A stretch of 64,000 bases of DNA, taken from contig NZ_JAMJPL010000007.1 of assembly GCF_023555055.1 (NCBI RefSeq), positions 124,001-188,000 of the forward strand, read 5' to 3'. Position 1 is the stretch's first letter; each line of letters starts with the position of its first letter. Shown here piece by piece: positions 19,201 through 29,987 of the stretch. The notes below the pieces were generated by a model that worked only from the letters and a program-made list of their open reading frames with translations, had not been told where the DNA came from and did no database searches. The translations under genes and the position numbers were made by a program. This stretch comes from Marinobacter sp. ATCH36 (GTDB lineage: Bacteria; Pseudomonadota; Gammaproteobacteria; Pseudomonadales; Oleiphilaceae).

Positions 19201-19914
19201 ATGACTTCACTACCCTGGCTAGAACAAAACCACCTCTGGTTCCCCCCCGCCGAACAAGCCCTCGACGACCCCGACGGACTGCTCGCCCTCGGCGGAGACC
19301 TCTCCACCAAACGGCTCATACTGGCTTACCGAAGCGGCATATTCCCCTGGTTCAGTGACGACCAGCCCATCCTCTGGTGGTCTCCCAATCCCCGATGTGT
19401 GCTCTTTCCGGAAGAAATCCACGTATCCAGAAGCCTCCGGCGCACGCTGAACAGCGGTTACTTCTCTATCACCGCCGACCAGACCTTCTCCAGGGTTATC
19501 CGCCTGTGCGCCAACACCCGCGCTGAAGGCACCTGGATCACCCAGGACATGATCGACAGCTACGGCCAACTACACAAACAGGGCGTCGCCCACTCCATCG
19601 AAGCCTGGAACCCACGGGGAGAACTGGTCGGCGGAATGTACGGCCTGGCCATTGGCCGCTGTTTTTTCGGCGAATCCATGTTTTCCCTGGAAACCAACGC
19701 CTCGAAGGTCCTGATGGTCCACCTCGCCAATCAGCTCAGAGAATGGGGCTACCGCATAATGGACTGCCAGGTAGAAAGCGGTCATCTGATCAGAATGGGC
19801 GCCCGATGTATTCCCCGCAGCGAGTTTTTATCTATACTCAGGACATGCGTCGACAGTACTCCGGAACACCAGCACTGGGACTTCCAGTGGCAGTGGCCCG
19901 GGCGGGAGGTGTGA
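19201..19914 (+). CDS. aat: leucyl/phenylalanyl-tRNA--protein transferase
   Basis: Adds Leu or Phe to N-terminal Lys/Arg of proteins, marking them for ClpS-ClpAP degradation. The 237-residue protein begins MTSLPWLEQNHLWFPP and contains GLLALGGDLS, YRSGIFPWFSD, WWSPNPRCVL and GRCFFGESMFS, all signature Aat stretches. The start at 19201 gives the family N-terminus; an open frame upstream comes from the palindromic element and should not be included. bpt follows with no intergenic base, and clpA-clpS lie 1.1 kb away. Confidence 0.96.
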   Translation: MTSLPWLEQNHLWFPPAEQALDDPDGLLALGGDLSTKRLILAYRSGIFPWFSDDQPILWWSPNPRCVLFPEEIHVSRSLRRTLNSGYFSITADQTFSRVIRLCANTRAEGTWITQDMIDSYGQLHKQGVAHSIEAWNPRGELVGGMYGLAIGRCFFGESMFSLETNASKVLMVHLANQLREWGYRIMDCQVESGHLIRMGARCIPRSEFLSILRTCVDSTPEHQHWDFQWQWPGREV

Positions 19915-20628
19915 ATGAGCAATCTCAGAACCCTGGTATTTTTTGCTACACCGGCCCATGAATGCAGCTATCTGCCCGATCGCGAAGCTACCACCATGTT
20001 CGTTGACCCACGGGCTCACGTTGATAAGCGGCTCTATAGCCAGCTGACTGCGCTGGGGTTCCGCCGTAGTGGCTCCCATTACTACCGCCCCCACTGTGAA
20101 CACTGCAATGCCTGTGTTCCGGTCAGACTGAAAGTGGATCAGTTTCAGCCCGACCGCAGCCAGCGCAGGGTGATGAAGAAAAATGCCGACCTTGACTGCA
20201 GGATGGTCCGGGCTACCTTCTCCGAGCGGTACTACAGCCTCTATGCCCACTACATTGAGCAGCGCCACGCTGACGGGGACATGTACCCGCCATCCCGGGA
20301 GCAGTTCATGTCCTTTCTGGTGGAAGGAGCCACGGACTCCTGGTTCGTTGAAATTCTGGACGGCGACAAGCTGGTCGGTCTGGCTGCCGTGGATATGCTG
20401 GATGAAGGCTTGTCGGCCATCTACACCGTGTTTGATCCGGCTTACGAGCGCCGTAGCCTGGGAACCTTTGCGGTGCTCTGGCAGATAGAAGAGGCCAGAC
20501 GGATGGGACTTCCCCACCTGTATCTGGGCTACTGGATCGAAGAATGCCGGAAGATGAACTACAAAACCTGTTTTCGCCCCATCGAAGCGCTACAGGACGG
20601 CCAGTGGCACACGATGGACGTTAACTGA
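19915..20628 (+). CDS. bpt: aspartate/glutamate leucyltransferase (Bpt/Ate family)
   Basis: Transfers Leu to N-terminal Asp or Glu, feeding the same N-degron pathway as Aat. The 237 residues show the N-terminal R-transferase domain with the cysteine cluster HCEHCNACVPVR (abbreviated) around residues 62-72. The C-terminal GNAT-like domain has VDMLDEGLSAIYTVFDP and YLGYWIEECRKMNYK. The ATG directly follows the aat stop with GGGAGG upstream, so the two are translated together. Confidence 0.94.
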   Translation: MSNLRTLVFFATPAHECSYLPDREATTMFVDPRAHVDKRLYSQLTALGFRRSGSHYYRPHCEHCNACVPVRLKVDQFQPDRSQRRVMKKNADLDCRMVRATFSERYYSLYAHYIEQRHADGDMYPPSREQFMSFLVEGATDSWFVEILDGDKLVGLAAVDMLDEGLSAIYTVFDPAYERRSLGTFAVLWQIEEARRMGLPHLYLGYWIEECRKMNYKTCFRPIEALQDGQWHTMDVN

Positions 20629-20630
20629 TT

Positions 20631-20659
20631 TTGCCAAATGACGATAAATCAGGCAGAAT
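20631..20659 (+). promoter_or_regulatory. candidate sigma70 promoter of infA
   Basis: TTGCCA (5 of 6 to the -35 consensus) is followed after 17 bases by CAGAAT (4 of 6 to the -10). The site starts just after the bpt stop and leaves a leader of about 40 bases before infA. Confidence 0.5.
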
Positions 20660-20706
20660 TGCGCAATTTAAAATCAAAGCAAGCCAATTTACGAGGTTTT
20701 TACTGA

Positions 20707-20925
20707 ATGGCAAAGTCTGATGCTATTGAAATGGAAGGCGTTATTGTTGATACGCTTCCCAACACCATGTTCCGTGTTGAACTTGAAAATGGCCATGTTG
20801 TTACCGCTCATATCTCCGGCAAGATGCGCAAAAACTACATCCGCATCCTGACAGGCGACAAGGTCAAGGTAGAGCTGACCCCTTACGATCTGAGCAAGGG
20901 GCGTATTGTTTACCGCGCCCGTTAA
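20707..20925 (+). CDS. infA: translation initiation factor IF-1
   Basis: A 72-residue OB-fold protein that binds the ribosomal A site during initiation. The sequence [19 protein letters not shown], the strand [21 protein letters not shown] and [25 protein letters not shown] (shortened) are near-identical to the family across gammaproteobacteria. It has its own likely promoter upstream and a strong terminator downstream, so it can be expressed independently of aat-bpt. Confidence 0.98.
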   Translation: MAKSDAIEMEGVIVDTLPNTMFRVELENGHVVTAHISGKMRKNYIRILTGDKVKVELTPYDLSKGRIVYRAR

Positions 20926-20944
20926 TAAATAGCTTTACGAAAGC

Positions 20945-20978
20945 AAAAAGCCCCGGTGCTAAACACCGGGGCTTTTTT
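20945..20978. terminator. bidirectional intrinsic terminator between infA and clpA
   Basis: GCCCCGGTG pairs perfectly with CACCGGGGC around a 5-base loop (CTAAA). It is followed by a T-run on the plus strand and preceded by an A-run, so it works as a Rho-independent terminator for infA and also for clpA from the opposite side. Confidence 0.93.
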
Positions 20979-21011
20979 CGTCACGTAACCAAATCCGTTT
21001 CAGTCCTCTGA

Positions 21012-23282
21012 TCAGACCGCCTCGGCTGGCTCGTCTTCGTACTCGAAGTGCAATTCATCGTCCTTGAGATGAATATACACATCACCACCACGTTCCGACA
21101 GGCGCCCAAACAGGATCTGCTCGGCAAGAGGCCGCTTGATCTTGTCCTGGATCAGACGCGCCATCGGGCGCGCGCCCATGGTGACATCGTAGCCCTTTTC
21201 TGCCAGCCACTCCTTCGCCGCGTCATCCACATGAAGCACGACATGCTTCTCATCCAGCTGAGCCTGGAGTTCCGTGAGGAACTTGTCCACCACATGAGTA
21301 ATGGTCGCCGGCTTCAGATCGCCAAACTGGATGATGCCATCCAGCCGGTTGCGGAATTCCGGCGTGAAGGTCTTGGAAATAATTTCCATACCGTCACTGC
21401 TGTGGTCCTGCTCGCTGAAGCCAATGGAACGGCGGGCCATACTCTCGGCACCGGCGTTGGTGGTCATCACCAGAATCACGTGGCGGAAGTCGGCCTTGCG
21501 TCCATTGTTGTCGGTCAGGGTGCCGTGGTCCATCACCTGCAACAGCAGATTGAAGACTTCCGGATGGGCCTTTTCGATTTCATCCAGCAACAGCACACAG
21601 TGCGGGTGCTTGCTCACGGATTCTGTCAGCAGGCCACCCTGGTCGTATCCGACATAGCCCGGAGGGGCGCCAATCAGCCTGGATACAGTATGCCGCTCCA
21701 TGTATTCCGACATGTCGAAGCGCACCAGCTCGATACCCAGTACCTTGGCAAGCTGCTTGGTAACCTCGGTCTTGCCCACACCGGTGGGGCCGGCAAACAG
21801 GAAGGCACCTTCCGGTTTTTCCGGCGCCTTCAGGCCGGCACGTGCCAGCTTGATCGCCGTGGACAGGGACTCGATGGCCGGATCTTGGCCAAAGACCACC
21901 ATTTTCAGGTCCCGTTCAAGATTGCGGAGCAGGTCCTTGTCGCTGGTGGACACATTCTTTGGCGGAATGCGGGCGATGTTGGCCACCACATCCTCGATTT
22001 CCGACACATCCAGGGTTTTTTTGCGCTTGCCGATGGGCAGCAGGCGCTGATGTGCGCCGGCTTCATCGATCACATCGATGGCCTTGTCCGGCAGATGACG
22101 GTCAGTGATGTAACGCTCCGACAGTTCCGCGGCCACCCGTAACGCCTGGTCGGTATACTTCAGATCGTGGTGCTTCTCAAAGTGGGACTTCAGTCCCTTT
22201 AGAATCTGATAGGTATCCTCGACGCTGGGCTCGTTGACGTCGATCTTCTGGAAGCGACGAGCGAGTGCACTGTCTTTTTCGAAAATACCCCGGAATTCCT
22301 GGAACGTGGTAGAGCCGATACAGCGGATCTCCCCCGAGCTCAGCATCGGCTTGAGCAGGTTGGAGGCATCCATGACACCACCTGAAGCGGACCCGGCACC
22401 AATGATGGTGTGGATCTCGTCAATAAACAGAATCGCATGCTTCTCTTTCTTCAGTTCAGCAAGCAGACCCTTCAGTCGTTTCTCGAAGTCACCGCGGTAT
22501 TTGGTTCCGGCGAGCAGCGCTCCCAGATCCAGTGAGTAGACCACAGCGTCCGAGATAATGTCCGGTACCTGACCATCCACAATACGCTTGGCCAGGCCTT
22601 CAGCAATCGCGGTCTTACCCACGCCGGCTTCGCCCACCAACAGCGGATTGTTCTTGCGACGGCGAACCAGTATCTGCACCACTCGCTCAACCTCGTGCTC
22701 ACGGCCAATCAGCGGGTCAATGCGACCCTGGCGCGCCTGCTCATTAAGATTGGTTGCGTAGCTTTCAAGCGGGCGTGACGCACCGCCCTCTTCGCCGGCT
22801 TCCTCATGAGAAGCCTGTTCATGACCTTCCTGATCCTCGGCACCCTGGACGCGGGAGATGCCATGGGAAACGAAATTTACCACGTCAATACGGGCGATGC
22901 TCTGCTTCTTGAGCACGTAGACCGCCTGGCTTTCCTGTTCACTGAAGATGGCCACCAGTACATTGGCACCGGTTACCTCTTTTTTGCCAGAGGATTGCAC
23001 GTGAAAGACAGCACGCTGAAGTACGCGCTGGAATCCGAGCGTGGGTTGTGTTTCCCGCTCGCTGTCGTTGCTGGGGATCAGTGGTGTGGTTGAATCCACA
23101 AACTCTACGAGTTCTTCCTGAAGACGGGGCAGGTCTGCTCCGCAAGCTTTCAGGACGCCCACTGCCGAATCGTTATCGAGCAAAGCCAACAAAAGATGCT
23201 CGACGGTCATGAATTCATGACGCTTGTCGCGGGCACTTTTGAAAGCCGCATTCAGTGTAATTTCAAGATCTTTGCTCAGCAT
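21012..23282 (-). CDS. clpA: ATP-dependent Clp protease ATP-binding subunit ClpA
   Basis: Hexameric unfoldase that feeds substrates to ClpP. The N-domain begins [17 protein letters not shown]. Two AAA+ modules follow: D1 with Walker [10 protein letters not shown] and Walker [14 protein letters not shown], and D2 with GPTGVGKTE and [10 protein letters not shown]. The ClpP-docking loop appears as IGF-type in RRSIGFSEQ. About 756 residues. The start is the ATG at codon 5 of the open frame, which otherwise opens with TTG. clpS lies 18 bases upstream in the same operon. Confidence 0.96.
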   Translation of the reverse strand: MLSKDLEITLNAAFKSARDKRHEFMTVEHLLLALLDNDSAVGVLKACGADLPRLQEELVEFVDSTTPLIPSNDSERETQPTLGFQRVLQRAVFHVQSSGKKEVTGANVLVAIFSEQESQAVYVLKKQSIARIDVVNFVSHGISRVQGAEDQEGHEQASHEEAGEEGGASRPLESYATNLNEQARQGRIDPLIGREHEVERVVQILVRRRKNNPLLVGEAGVGKTAIAEGLAKRIVDGQVPDIISDAVVYSLDLGALLAGTKYRGDFEKRLKGLLAELKKEKHAILFIDEIHTIIGAGSASGGVMDASNLLKPMLSSGEIRCIGSTTFQEFRGIFEKDSALARRFQKIDVNEPSVEDTYQILKGLKSHFEKHHDLKYTDQALRVAAELSERYITDRHLPDKAIDVIDEAGAHQRLLPIGKRKKTLDVSEIEDVVANIARIPPKNVSTSDKDLLRNLERDLKMVVFGQDPAIESLSTAIKLARAGLKAPEKPEGAFLFAGPTGVGKTEVTKQLAKVLGIELVRFDMSEYMERHTVSRLIGAPPGYVGYDQGGLLTESVSKHPHCVLLLDEIEKAHPEVFNLLLQVMDHGTLTDNNGRKADFRHVILVMTTNAGAESMARRSIGFSEQDHSSDGMEIISKTFTPEFRNRLDGIIQFGDLKPATITHVVDKFLTELQAQLDEKHVVLHVDDAAKEWLAEKGYDVTMGARPMARLIQDKIKRPLAEQILFGRLSERGGDVYIHLKDDELHFEYEDEPAEAV

Positions 23283-23300
23283 GGGCCACCCCAAGGTCTA

Positions 23301-23660
23301 TCAGTCCGCACGTTCAATCTCGCAAAGGAGCGGATGCTCGCATTCCGAAGAATACTGGTTCACCTGTGCCGCCTTTGTTTCCGCGATGTCCCGGGTATAA
23401 ACCCCGCATACCGCCTTTCCCTGCGTATGGACGAGCAGCATCACCTGCGTCGCCTTTTCTTCGTTCATTCCGAAGAAGGTCATCAACACATCCACGACGA
23501 AATCCATGGGTGTGTAATCGTCGTTCAGAAGCAGCACTCTGAAGCGTGCGGGACGCTTGAGAGCAGGCTTCTCGGGAGCAACACCGACGTCGTCCTGACG
23601 CCCGGGTTGTTCATCCTCTCCCTGATTTAATACTAGTAGAGAATTCTGGATAGTCCGCAT
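23301..23660 (-). CDS. clpS: ATP-dependent Clp protease adaptor ClpS
   Basis: Adaptor that delivers N-degron substrates to ClpAP. The 119 residues have a flexible N-terminal extension and then the core with [18 protein letters not shown] (residue-binding pocket), [20 protein letters not shown] and a C-terminal strand PLLCEIE. It precedes clpA in one minus-strand operon, as usual. Its presence beside aat and bpt places substrate marking and substrate delivery in one locus. Confidence 0.95.
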   Translation of the reverse strand: MRTIQNSLLVLNQGEDEQPGRQDDVGVAPEKPALKRPARFRVLLLNDDYTPMDFVVDVLMTFFGMNEEKATQVMLLVHTQGKAVCGVYTRDIAETKAAQVNQYSSECEHPLLCEIERAD

Positions 23661-23989
23661 GATTCTTTACCGGAAATCGGTGCCTCTTCCTAAAGATGGT
23701 TGTCTGCCGCCCGGTTTTCAAGGTGCTTGAGAGAACCTGACGTGCGCTGGTTATCATTCACGCCATGATACAGGCTCAGGCACCGGTTCAACCATACATT
23801 CCCGCTATAACTGCTATTGACTCCGAGCGAATATTGGTCAACAGTAAGATAGCAATGTAAAATATTGTAAATTGGCGTAAGGGTTTTGTAATAGAGCCCA
23901 TCAAGAGCCCAATATCCGTGCAAGGCAAAACGCCCGGTCATAATAGCAATAACAAAGACACTGACAGTGAAAGAACAGGGGAGTTCATC
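23661..23989. other. clpS-cspD divergent intergenic region (329 bases)
   Basis: No coding frame here looks real. The half near the cold-shock gene is AT-rich and holds a candidate promoter at 23834-23863. The stretch from that promoter to the ATG would give a leader of about 120 bases, the size range of structured cold-shock leaders. The half near clpS shows no clear signal to my eye. Confidence 0.5.
23834..23863 (+). promoter_or_regulatory. candidate promoter of the cold-shock gene
   Basis: TTGGTC (-35, 4 of 6) and TAAAAT (-10, 5 of 6) are separated by 18 bases in an AT-rich stretch. Transcription from here would produce a long untranslated leader before the ATG at 23990. Confidence 0.4.
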
Positions 23990-24289
23990 ATGCCAAGAGG
24001 CAAAGTAAAGTGGTTCAACAATGCCAAGGGTTATGGCTTCATAATCGAAGAGGGCTGCAGTGACGATCTGTTTGCTCACTTCTCTTCAGTGCAAATGGAA
24101 GGTTACAAAACTTTAAAGGCCGGCCAGCCCGTGACCTTTGAGAAAAAACCCAGTGACAAAGGGATCCACGCGGTCAACATTGTCCCTGAAGAGCAGCCGC
24201 AAAAGCAGGGTTCTTCGGAGAGCACCTCCGAAAAGAAAAAGGACCAGGGCAGTGACTATCAGGACCAGCCTCGCGCCGCTAACGCCTGA
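23990..24289 (+). CDS. cspD: cold-shock domain protein (CspD-like) with charged C-terminal tail
   Basis: A 99-residue protein. Residues 1-66 are a cold-shock domain with start MPRGKVKWFNNAKGYGF, RNP1-type KGYGFI and RNP2-type DLFAHFS, which bind single-stranded nucleic acid. The remaining 33 residues are a hydrophilic tail rich in Gln, Ser, Lys, Glu and Asp, longer than in the usual 67-90 residue proteins. GGGGAG precedes the ATG. The position next to clpS-clpA matches cspD of Pseudomonas, the basis for the symbol. Confidence 0.88.
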   Translation: MPRGKVKWFNNAKGYGFIIEEGCSDDLFAHFSSVQMEGYKTLKAGQPVTFEKKPSDKGIHAVNIVPEEQPQKQGSSESTSEKKKDQGSDYQDQPRAANA

Positions 24290-24480
24290 CCGGTAATCCG
24301 TGAGCCGGAAAATACCGGCGCACTGCCCGATAGCCCCACTAGCCCGCAACTGCGCAAGCAGGTTGCGGCACATTGTTGTGTACCACGAAATCAGCCATTG
24401 CCTGCCTGAACTGTGCTTCGAAGCAGCGATGTTTCTGGCATACTACCCGTTTTCTCCAAACCTGAAGGTCTCACCCGGCG

Positions 24481-25071
24481 ATGGCTACGCTGATCCTGTT
24501 TAACAAGCCTTTTCGTGTCATGTGCCAGTTTACCGACGAGAAAGGCGGCACAGACGGTAGCCGCCGCGCCACTCTGGCGGACTGGATCACCACTTCTTGT
24601 GTTTACCCTGCCGGCCGCCTGGACTTTGAATCCGAAGGGCTTTTATTACTGACCGACAACGGCCCGTTGCAGCACCGCATTGCATCTCCACGGAACAAAA
24701 TGCCGAAAACCTACTGGGTTCAGGTGGAGGGGGAAATCTCAGACAAGGCATTGCAGCAACTGCGTAAGGGCGTGGAGCTGAAAGACGGCAAAACGCGCCC
24801 CGCAGAGGTCGCTGCCATGGAACCACCAGACCTCTGGCCGCGGAATCCGCCGGTCCGGCACCGGGAATCCATCCCCACCAGTTGGGTACGAATCACCATT
24901 ACCGAGGGCAAGAACCGCCAGGTCCGACGCATGACGGCAGCTGTAGGCTTCCCTACCCTGCGACTGGTTCGTTATGGTATCGGGGATTGGACACTGGATG
25001 GGCTTGCGCCCGGCGAATCCCGAACAATCACAGTTCACGTTCCAAACACACGCAGGAGCTCTCGCCCATGA
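24481..25071 (+). CDS. rluE: 23S rRNA pseudouridine synthase, RluE family
   Basis: A 196-residue enzyme without an S4 domain. It shows [11 protein letters not shown] at the start, the catalytic-Asp motif [18 protein letters not shown] and the C-terminal [25 protein letters not shown] (shortened: [10 protein letters not shown]). This layout is that of RluE, which modifies U2457 of 23S rRNA in E. coli; the exact site here is inferred. Its stop overlaps the ATG of the Nudix gene by 4 bases. Confidence 0.88.
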   Translation: MATLILFNKPFRVMCQFTDEKGGTDGSRRATLADWITTSCVYPAGRLDFESEGLLLLTDNGPLQHRIASPRNKMPKTYWVQVEGEISDKALQQLRKGVELKDGKTRPAEVAAMEPPDLWPRNPPVRHRESIPTSWVRITITEGKNRQVRRMTAAVGFPTLRLVRYGIGDWTLDGLAPGESRTITVHVPNTRRSSRP

Positions 25072-25517
25072 CCTGGACGCCCCACGCCACCGTCGCTGTT
25101 GTTGTCGAAGACGATCAGGGCCGATTTCTGCTGGTGGAGGAGGTCAGTCATGGCCAGGTTGTTTTCAATCAGCCCGCAGGACACGTGGAGGAAGGCGAGA
25201 AAATAATCGATGCCGCGCTCCGGGAAACCCTGGAGGAGACCGGCTGGGAAGTGGAGCCCCAACATTTCCTCGGCGTGTACACCTACACGGCTCCGGCAAA
25301 CGGCGTTACCTACCATCGCTTCTGCTTTTCAGCCAGGGCCCTTTCAAGAGTCAGCCACGAATTGGATGATGGAATCATTGCCGCCCATTGGCTGACACCG
25401 GATGAAATCAGAAAGCAGTCCGACAGGCTCCGTAGTCCGCTGGTGATGCAATGCATAGAAGATTACCGAAACGGTCGCCGCTTTCCACTGGATGTCATTG
25501 TCGAACCGCAGACGTAA
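25068..25517 (+). CDS. nudJ: Nudix hydrolase, NudJ-like phosphatase
   Basis: A 149-residue protein with a complete Nudix box from [16 protein letters not shown] through EETGWEV (GX5EX7REUXEEXGU). The N-terminal strands [21 protein letters not shown] and the central YHRFCFSA resemble NudJ, which hydrolyses thiamine and nucleoside di/triphosphates in E. coli. Substrate is inferred from similarity and from position: NudJ is encoded just before mnmA (trmU) and hflD in enterobacteria, as here. Confidence 0.82.
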   Translation: MTWTPHATVAVVVEDDQGRFLLVEEVSHGQVVFNQPAGHVEEGEKIIDAALRETLEETGWEVEPQHFLGVYTYTAPANGVTYHRFCFSARALSRVSHELDDGIIAAHWLTPDEIRKQSDRLRSPLVMQCIEDYRNGRRFPLDVIVEPQT

Positions 25518-25566
25518 CCTGGCTTAAATGCTAGAATCCGCCCCTTTGAATCCGACAGACCCAGAC

Positions 25567-26727
25567 ATGACTAAAGCACCTGAAAATACCCGAGTGATTG
25601 TCGGCATGTCCGGCGGCGTGGACTCCTCCGTGGCAGCCTGGCTCCTGAAAGACCAGGGCTACCAGGTAGAAGGCCTGTTCATGAAGAACTGGGACGAGGA
25701 CGACGGCACCGAATACTGCACCGCCATGACCGATCTCGCCGATGCCCAGGCAGTGGCCGACGCCATCGGTATCACCCTGCACACCGCAAGCTTTGCCGCA
25801 GAGTACTGGGACCGCGTATTCGAGCATTTTCTGTCTGAATACAAAGCCGGACGGACACCCAATCCGGATATCCTCTGCAACAAGGAAGTGAAATTCCGCG
25901 CTTTCCTCGACTACGCCATTACTCTCGGAGCTGATTTCATCGCCACCGGCCACTACACCCGCCAGCGACCACTCAACGATGGCAGCGGCAAGGCCCAACT
26001 GCTCAAGGGACTGGACCCCAACAAGGACCAGAGCTATTTTCTGCACGCGGTATCCGGCGAGCGCATTGCCCGCACCCTGTTTCCGGTGGGCGAACTGGAA
26101 AAACCGGAAGTGCGTCGCATCGCCGCCGAACAGGGTTTCATTACTCATGACAAGAAAGACTCCACCGGTATCTGTTTTATCGGCGAGCGCAAATTCCGGG
26201 ACTTTCTGAAACAGTATATCCCCGCGCAGCCCGGCAACATCGAAACACCGGACGGCCGGGTCATCGGCCGCCATCAGGGGCTGATGTATCACACCATCGG
26301 CCAGCGCCAGGGCCTGGGCATCGGCGGCCTCAGCGAGTTCGGCGACGAACCGTGGTACGTGGCAGAGAAAGACCTCTCCCGCAACGTACTGGTTGCCGTT
26401 CAGGGCAAACACCATCCCCTGCTGTTTTCCCGTGGCCTGCACAGTGGCCCCGTGGACTGGATTGCTGGTGAACCACCTGCGGCAGAATTCCGCTGCAAAG
26501 CCAAAACCCGTTACCGCCAGCCTGACCAGGACTGCCTGGTAACCGCTACAGACGGCGGATTCCGGGTTATCTTCGATGACGCCCAGCGGGCCGTCACGCC
26601 CGGCCAGTCGGTGGTGTTCTACGATGGCGATGTCTGCCTGGGCGGTGGCGTTATCGAGCAGACCTGGCGGGATGGCGAAACAGAACCGGCAGTGACCACC
26701 AACAAGGCAGAGGGGGCCGGCGCATGA
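25567..26727 (+). CDS. mnmA: tRNA-specific 2-thiouridylase MnmA
   Basis: Thiolates U34 of Lys, Glu and Gln tRNAs, taking sulfur from the IscS-Tus relay. The 386 residues contain the PP-loop GMSGGVDSS, a catalytic Cys in [22 protein letters not shown] and the persulfide Cys in [12 protein letters not shown]. The start at 25567 gives the family N-terminus ([16 protein letters not shown]); an ATG 13 codons upstream overlaps likely promoter sequence. A TusA-like gene is also in this window at 44.2 kb. hflD follows with a 4-base overlap. Confidence 0.95.
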   Translation: MTKAPENTRVIVGMSGGVDSSVAAWLLKDQGYQVEGLFMKNWDEDDGTEYCTAMTDLADAQAVADAIGITLHTASFAAEYWDRVFEHFLSEYKAGRTPNPDILCNKEVKFRAFLDYAITLGADFIATGHYTRQRPLNDGSGKAQLLKGLDPNKDQSYFLHAVSGERIARTLFPVGELEKPEVRRIAAEQGFITHDKKDSTGICFIGERKFRDFLKQYIPAQPGNIETPDGRVIGRHQGLMYHTIGQRQGLGIGGLSEFGDEPWYVAEKDLSRNVLVAVQGKHHPLLFSRGLHSGPVDWIAGEPPAAEFRCKAKTRYRQPDQDCLVTATDGGFRVIFDDAQRAVTPGQSVVFYDGDVCLGGGVIEQTWRDGETEPAVTTNKAEGAGA

Positions 26728-27368
26728 GCCGATCGATACATGACCAGACGCTTGCCCTGGCAGGGGTTTTCCAGGCATCAGCGCTGGTGCAGCAAGTGGC
26801 TCACTCCGGGCAATGTGCGGAATCCAGCTTTGAGACCTGCACCCGCTCCCTGTTCGCGACGCAACCGGAGACCACGCTGGACGTTTTCGGCGGTGAGCTC
26901 AAAGATCTGCGGGAGGGCCTGTCTACCCTGGCCAGCGTTCTCAGCCAGCAGAGCAAGCAACAGGATATTGAGGTGCTGCGCTACGCCCTGAACCTTATCA
27001 ATATGGCGTCCAAACTCCGACGCAACAACGATATGCTGGACGTCATTGGCAGCCGCATTGACCAGGCCCGGCACACGGCCAGCCATTTCGGTTATAGCCA
27101 CGGCAACCTTATCGCCAATCTGGCGTCGATTTACGCGGATACCATCAGCACCTTCCGCCAGCGCATCCAGGTTACCGGCGAGCCCACAATTCTCCAGCGT
27201 GAGGAAAACGCCGCCAAGGTGCGTGCTTTACTGCTGGCTGGCATACGCTCCGCCATACTGTGGCACCAGACTGGCGGGCGCCGCTGGCAGCTCATTTTCA
27301 ACCGTCGCAAGGTCATCATGACCGCCCGGGAACTGGCCGAGAAGGCAAACCGCGCGGTTTACGACTGA
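26724..27368 (+). CDS. hflD: high frequency lysogenization protein HflD homologue
   Basis: A 214-residue all-helical protein related to E. coli HflD (YcfC), which is peripheral to the inner membrane and binds lambda CII. Recognisable stretches are [17 protein letters not shown] near the start and [29 protein letters not shown] (shortened: TGEPTILQ). Its normal cellular role is not established. The ATG overlaps the mnmA stop, and purB follows after 77 bases: the conserved order mnmA-hflD-purB is the strongest evidence. Confidence 0.9.
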   Translation: MSRSIHDQTLALAGVFQASALVQQVAHSGQCAESSFETCTRSLFATQPETTLDVFGGELKDLREGLSTLASVLSQQSKQQDIEVLRYALNLINMASKLRRNNDMLDVIGSRIDQARHTASHFGYSHGNLIANLASIYADTISTFRQRIQVTGEPTILQREENAAKVRALLLAGIRSAILWHQTGGRRWQLIFNRRKVIMTARELAEKANRAVYD

Positions 27369-27430
27369 ATCCCAACCGCCGCTGGTGTATCATATGCGCC
27401 CCCTGTTTTTCTTTTCCGATTCTTTGATGA

Positions 27431-28813
<1,383 letters not shown>

Positions 28814-28816
28814 ACC

Positions 28817-29968
28817 ATGAAACTGCCCGGCGGAATGCCCGCGGAGGAATTCCTGCAGGATTACTGGCAGAAAAAGCCACTGGTGATTCGCCAGGCCTTT
28901 CCGGGCTTCGAGTGCCCGGTGTCAGCGGATGAACTGGCCGGACTGGCTTGTGAGGAAGCGGTCGAGTCCCGTATTGTGATCGAGAACGACAACGGCAAAC
29001 CCTGGCAGCTGCACAATGGCCCCTTTGAACCCGAGCGCTTCAGCAAACTGCCGGCAACTCACTGGACGCTGCTGGTACAGGGCCTTGATCACTGGGTTCC
29101 GGATTTCGCGGACCTGCTGGACGAGTTCCGCTTTGTGCCCAACTGGCGGCTGGATGACATCATGGCAAGCTACGCGCCGGAAGGCGGCAGCGTGGGGCCC
29201 CACTATGACCAATACGATGTATTCCTGCTACAGGCACAGGGCCACCGCCGATGGACATTCGGCGGCCGTTGCGATCACACCTCACCCCGGGTAGACGGCA
29301 CACCGTTGCGGATTCTCAGTAGCTGGGATGGCGAGGAAACCGTAACCCTGGCTCCCGGAGACATGCTCTACCTGCCACCAGGTATCGGCCACCACGGCAT
29401 TGCCGAGGATGACTGCATTACCTTGTCTGTTGGTTTTCGTGCGCCGACCATTGACGATGTGCTGACAGGATTCACGGACTTTCTTTGCAGCCAGTCTGAT
29501 GCCTCCGAACACCTCAATGACCCGGACCTGCAGGTTCAGGACAATCCTGGCACCATTGCCCCCGACGTTATTGACCGCCTCGATGGTGTTATCCGCGACA
29601 AGCTTACTGACAAGCGCCAGCTCGCCCTCTGGTTCGGTCAGTACGCCACGGTCCCCAAAAGTCTCGATATTGTGGTGCCAGCAGAAGAACCGGTAACACC
29701 GGGGTTGCTCGGTGAACTGATTGCAGAGGGAAACCCGTTACGCTGGAATGAAGGTTCCCGTTTCGCCTACCATGAGTTTGAGGGAGACACAGCGCTGTTC
29801 GTGGATGGCGAGCAGTTCCTGCTGCGGGGCGATGCCCAGCCTCTGGCTCCCCTGCTCTGCGCTGGTGCCAGGCTGGACATGGCAGCATTGGCCGACTATG
29901 CCGGCGACGAGGCCATCTGCGGGCTGCTGGCCAACCTCATTAATCAGGGTTCGCTGTACTTCGAGTGA
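28817..29968 (+). CDS. roxA: ribosomal protein L16 arginine hydroxylase (RoxA/YcfD), JmjC-type cupin
   Basis: Fe(II)/2-oxoglutarate dioxygenase that hydroxylates an Arg of ribosomal protein L16. The 383 residues contain WQKKPLVIRQAF near the start, the iron-binding HxD as GPHYDQYDVF (His129, Asp131) and the distal His in YLPPGIGHHG (192-193). A C-terminal winged-helix-like dimerisation domain follows. The purB-adjacent position matches E. coli ycfD/roxA less closely than Pseudomonas, so the call rests mainly on the catalytic motifs and length. Confidence 0.88.
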   Translation: MKLPGGMPAEEFLQDYWQKKPLVIRQAFPGFECPVSADELAGLACEEAVESRIVIENDNGKPWQLHNGPFEPERFSKLPATHWTLLVQGLDHWVPDFADLLDEFRFVPNWRLDDIMASYAPEGGSVGPHYDQYDVFLLQAQGHRRWTFGGRCDHTSPRVDGTPLRILSSWDGEETVTLAPGDMLYLPPGIGHHGIAEDDCITLSVGFRAPTIDDVLTGFTDFLCSQSDASEHLNDPDLQVQDNPGTIAPDVIDRLDGVIRDKLTDKRQLALWFGQYATVPKSLDIVVPAEEPVTPGLLGELIAEGNPLRWNEGSRFAYHEFEGDTALFVDGEQFLLRGDAQPLAPLLCAGARLDMAALADYAGDEAICGLLANLINQGSLYFE

Positions 29969-29987
29969 GAGCGTGAGTGGAAGCGGA

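Noticed and set aside
24290..24480. icd gene expected next to cspD by comparison with Pseudomonas
   Set aside because: The 190-base gap has no coding sequence; icd is not at this place.
25531..26778. 415-codon open frame antisense to mnmA
   Set aside because: Shadow of a complete, well-conserved gene.
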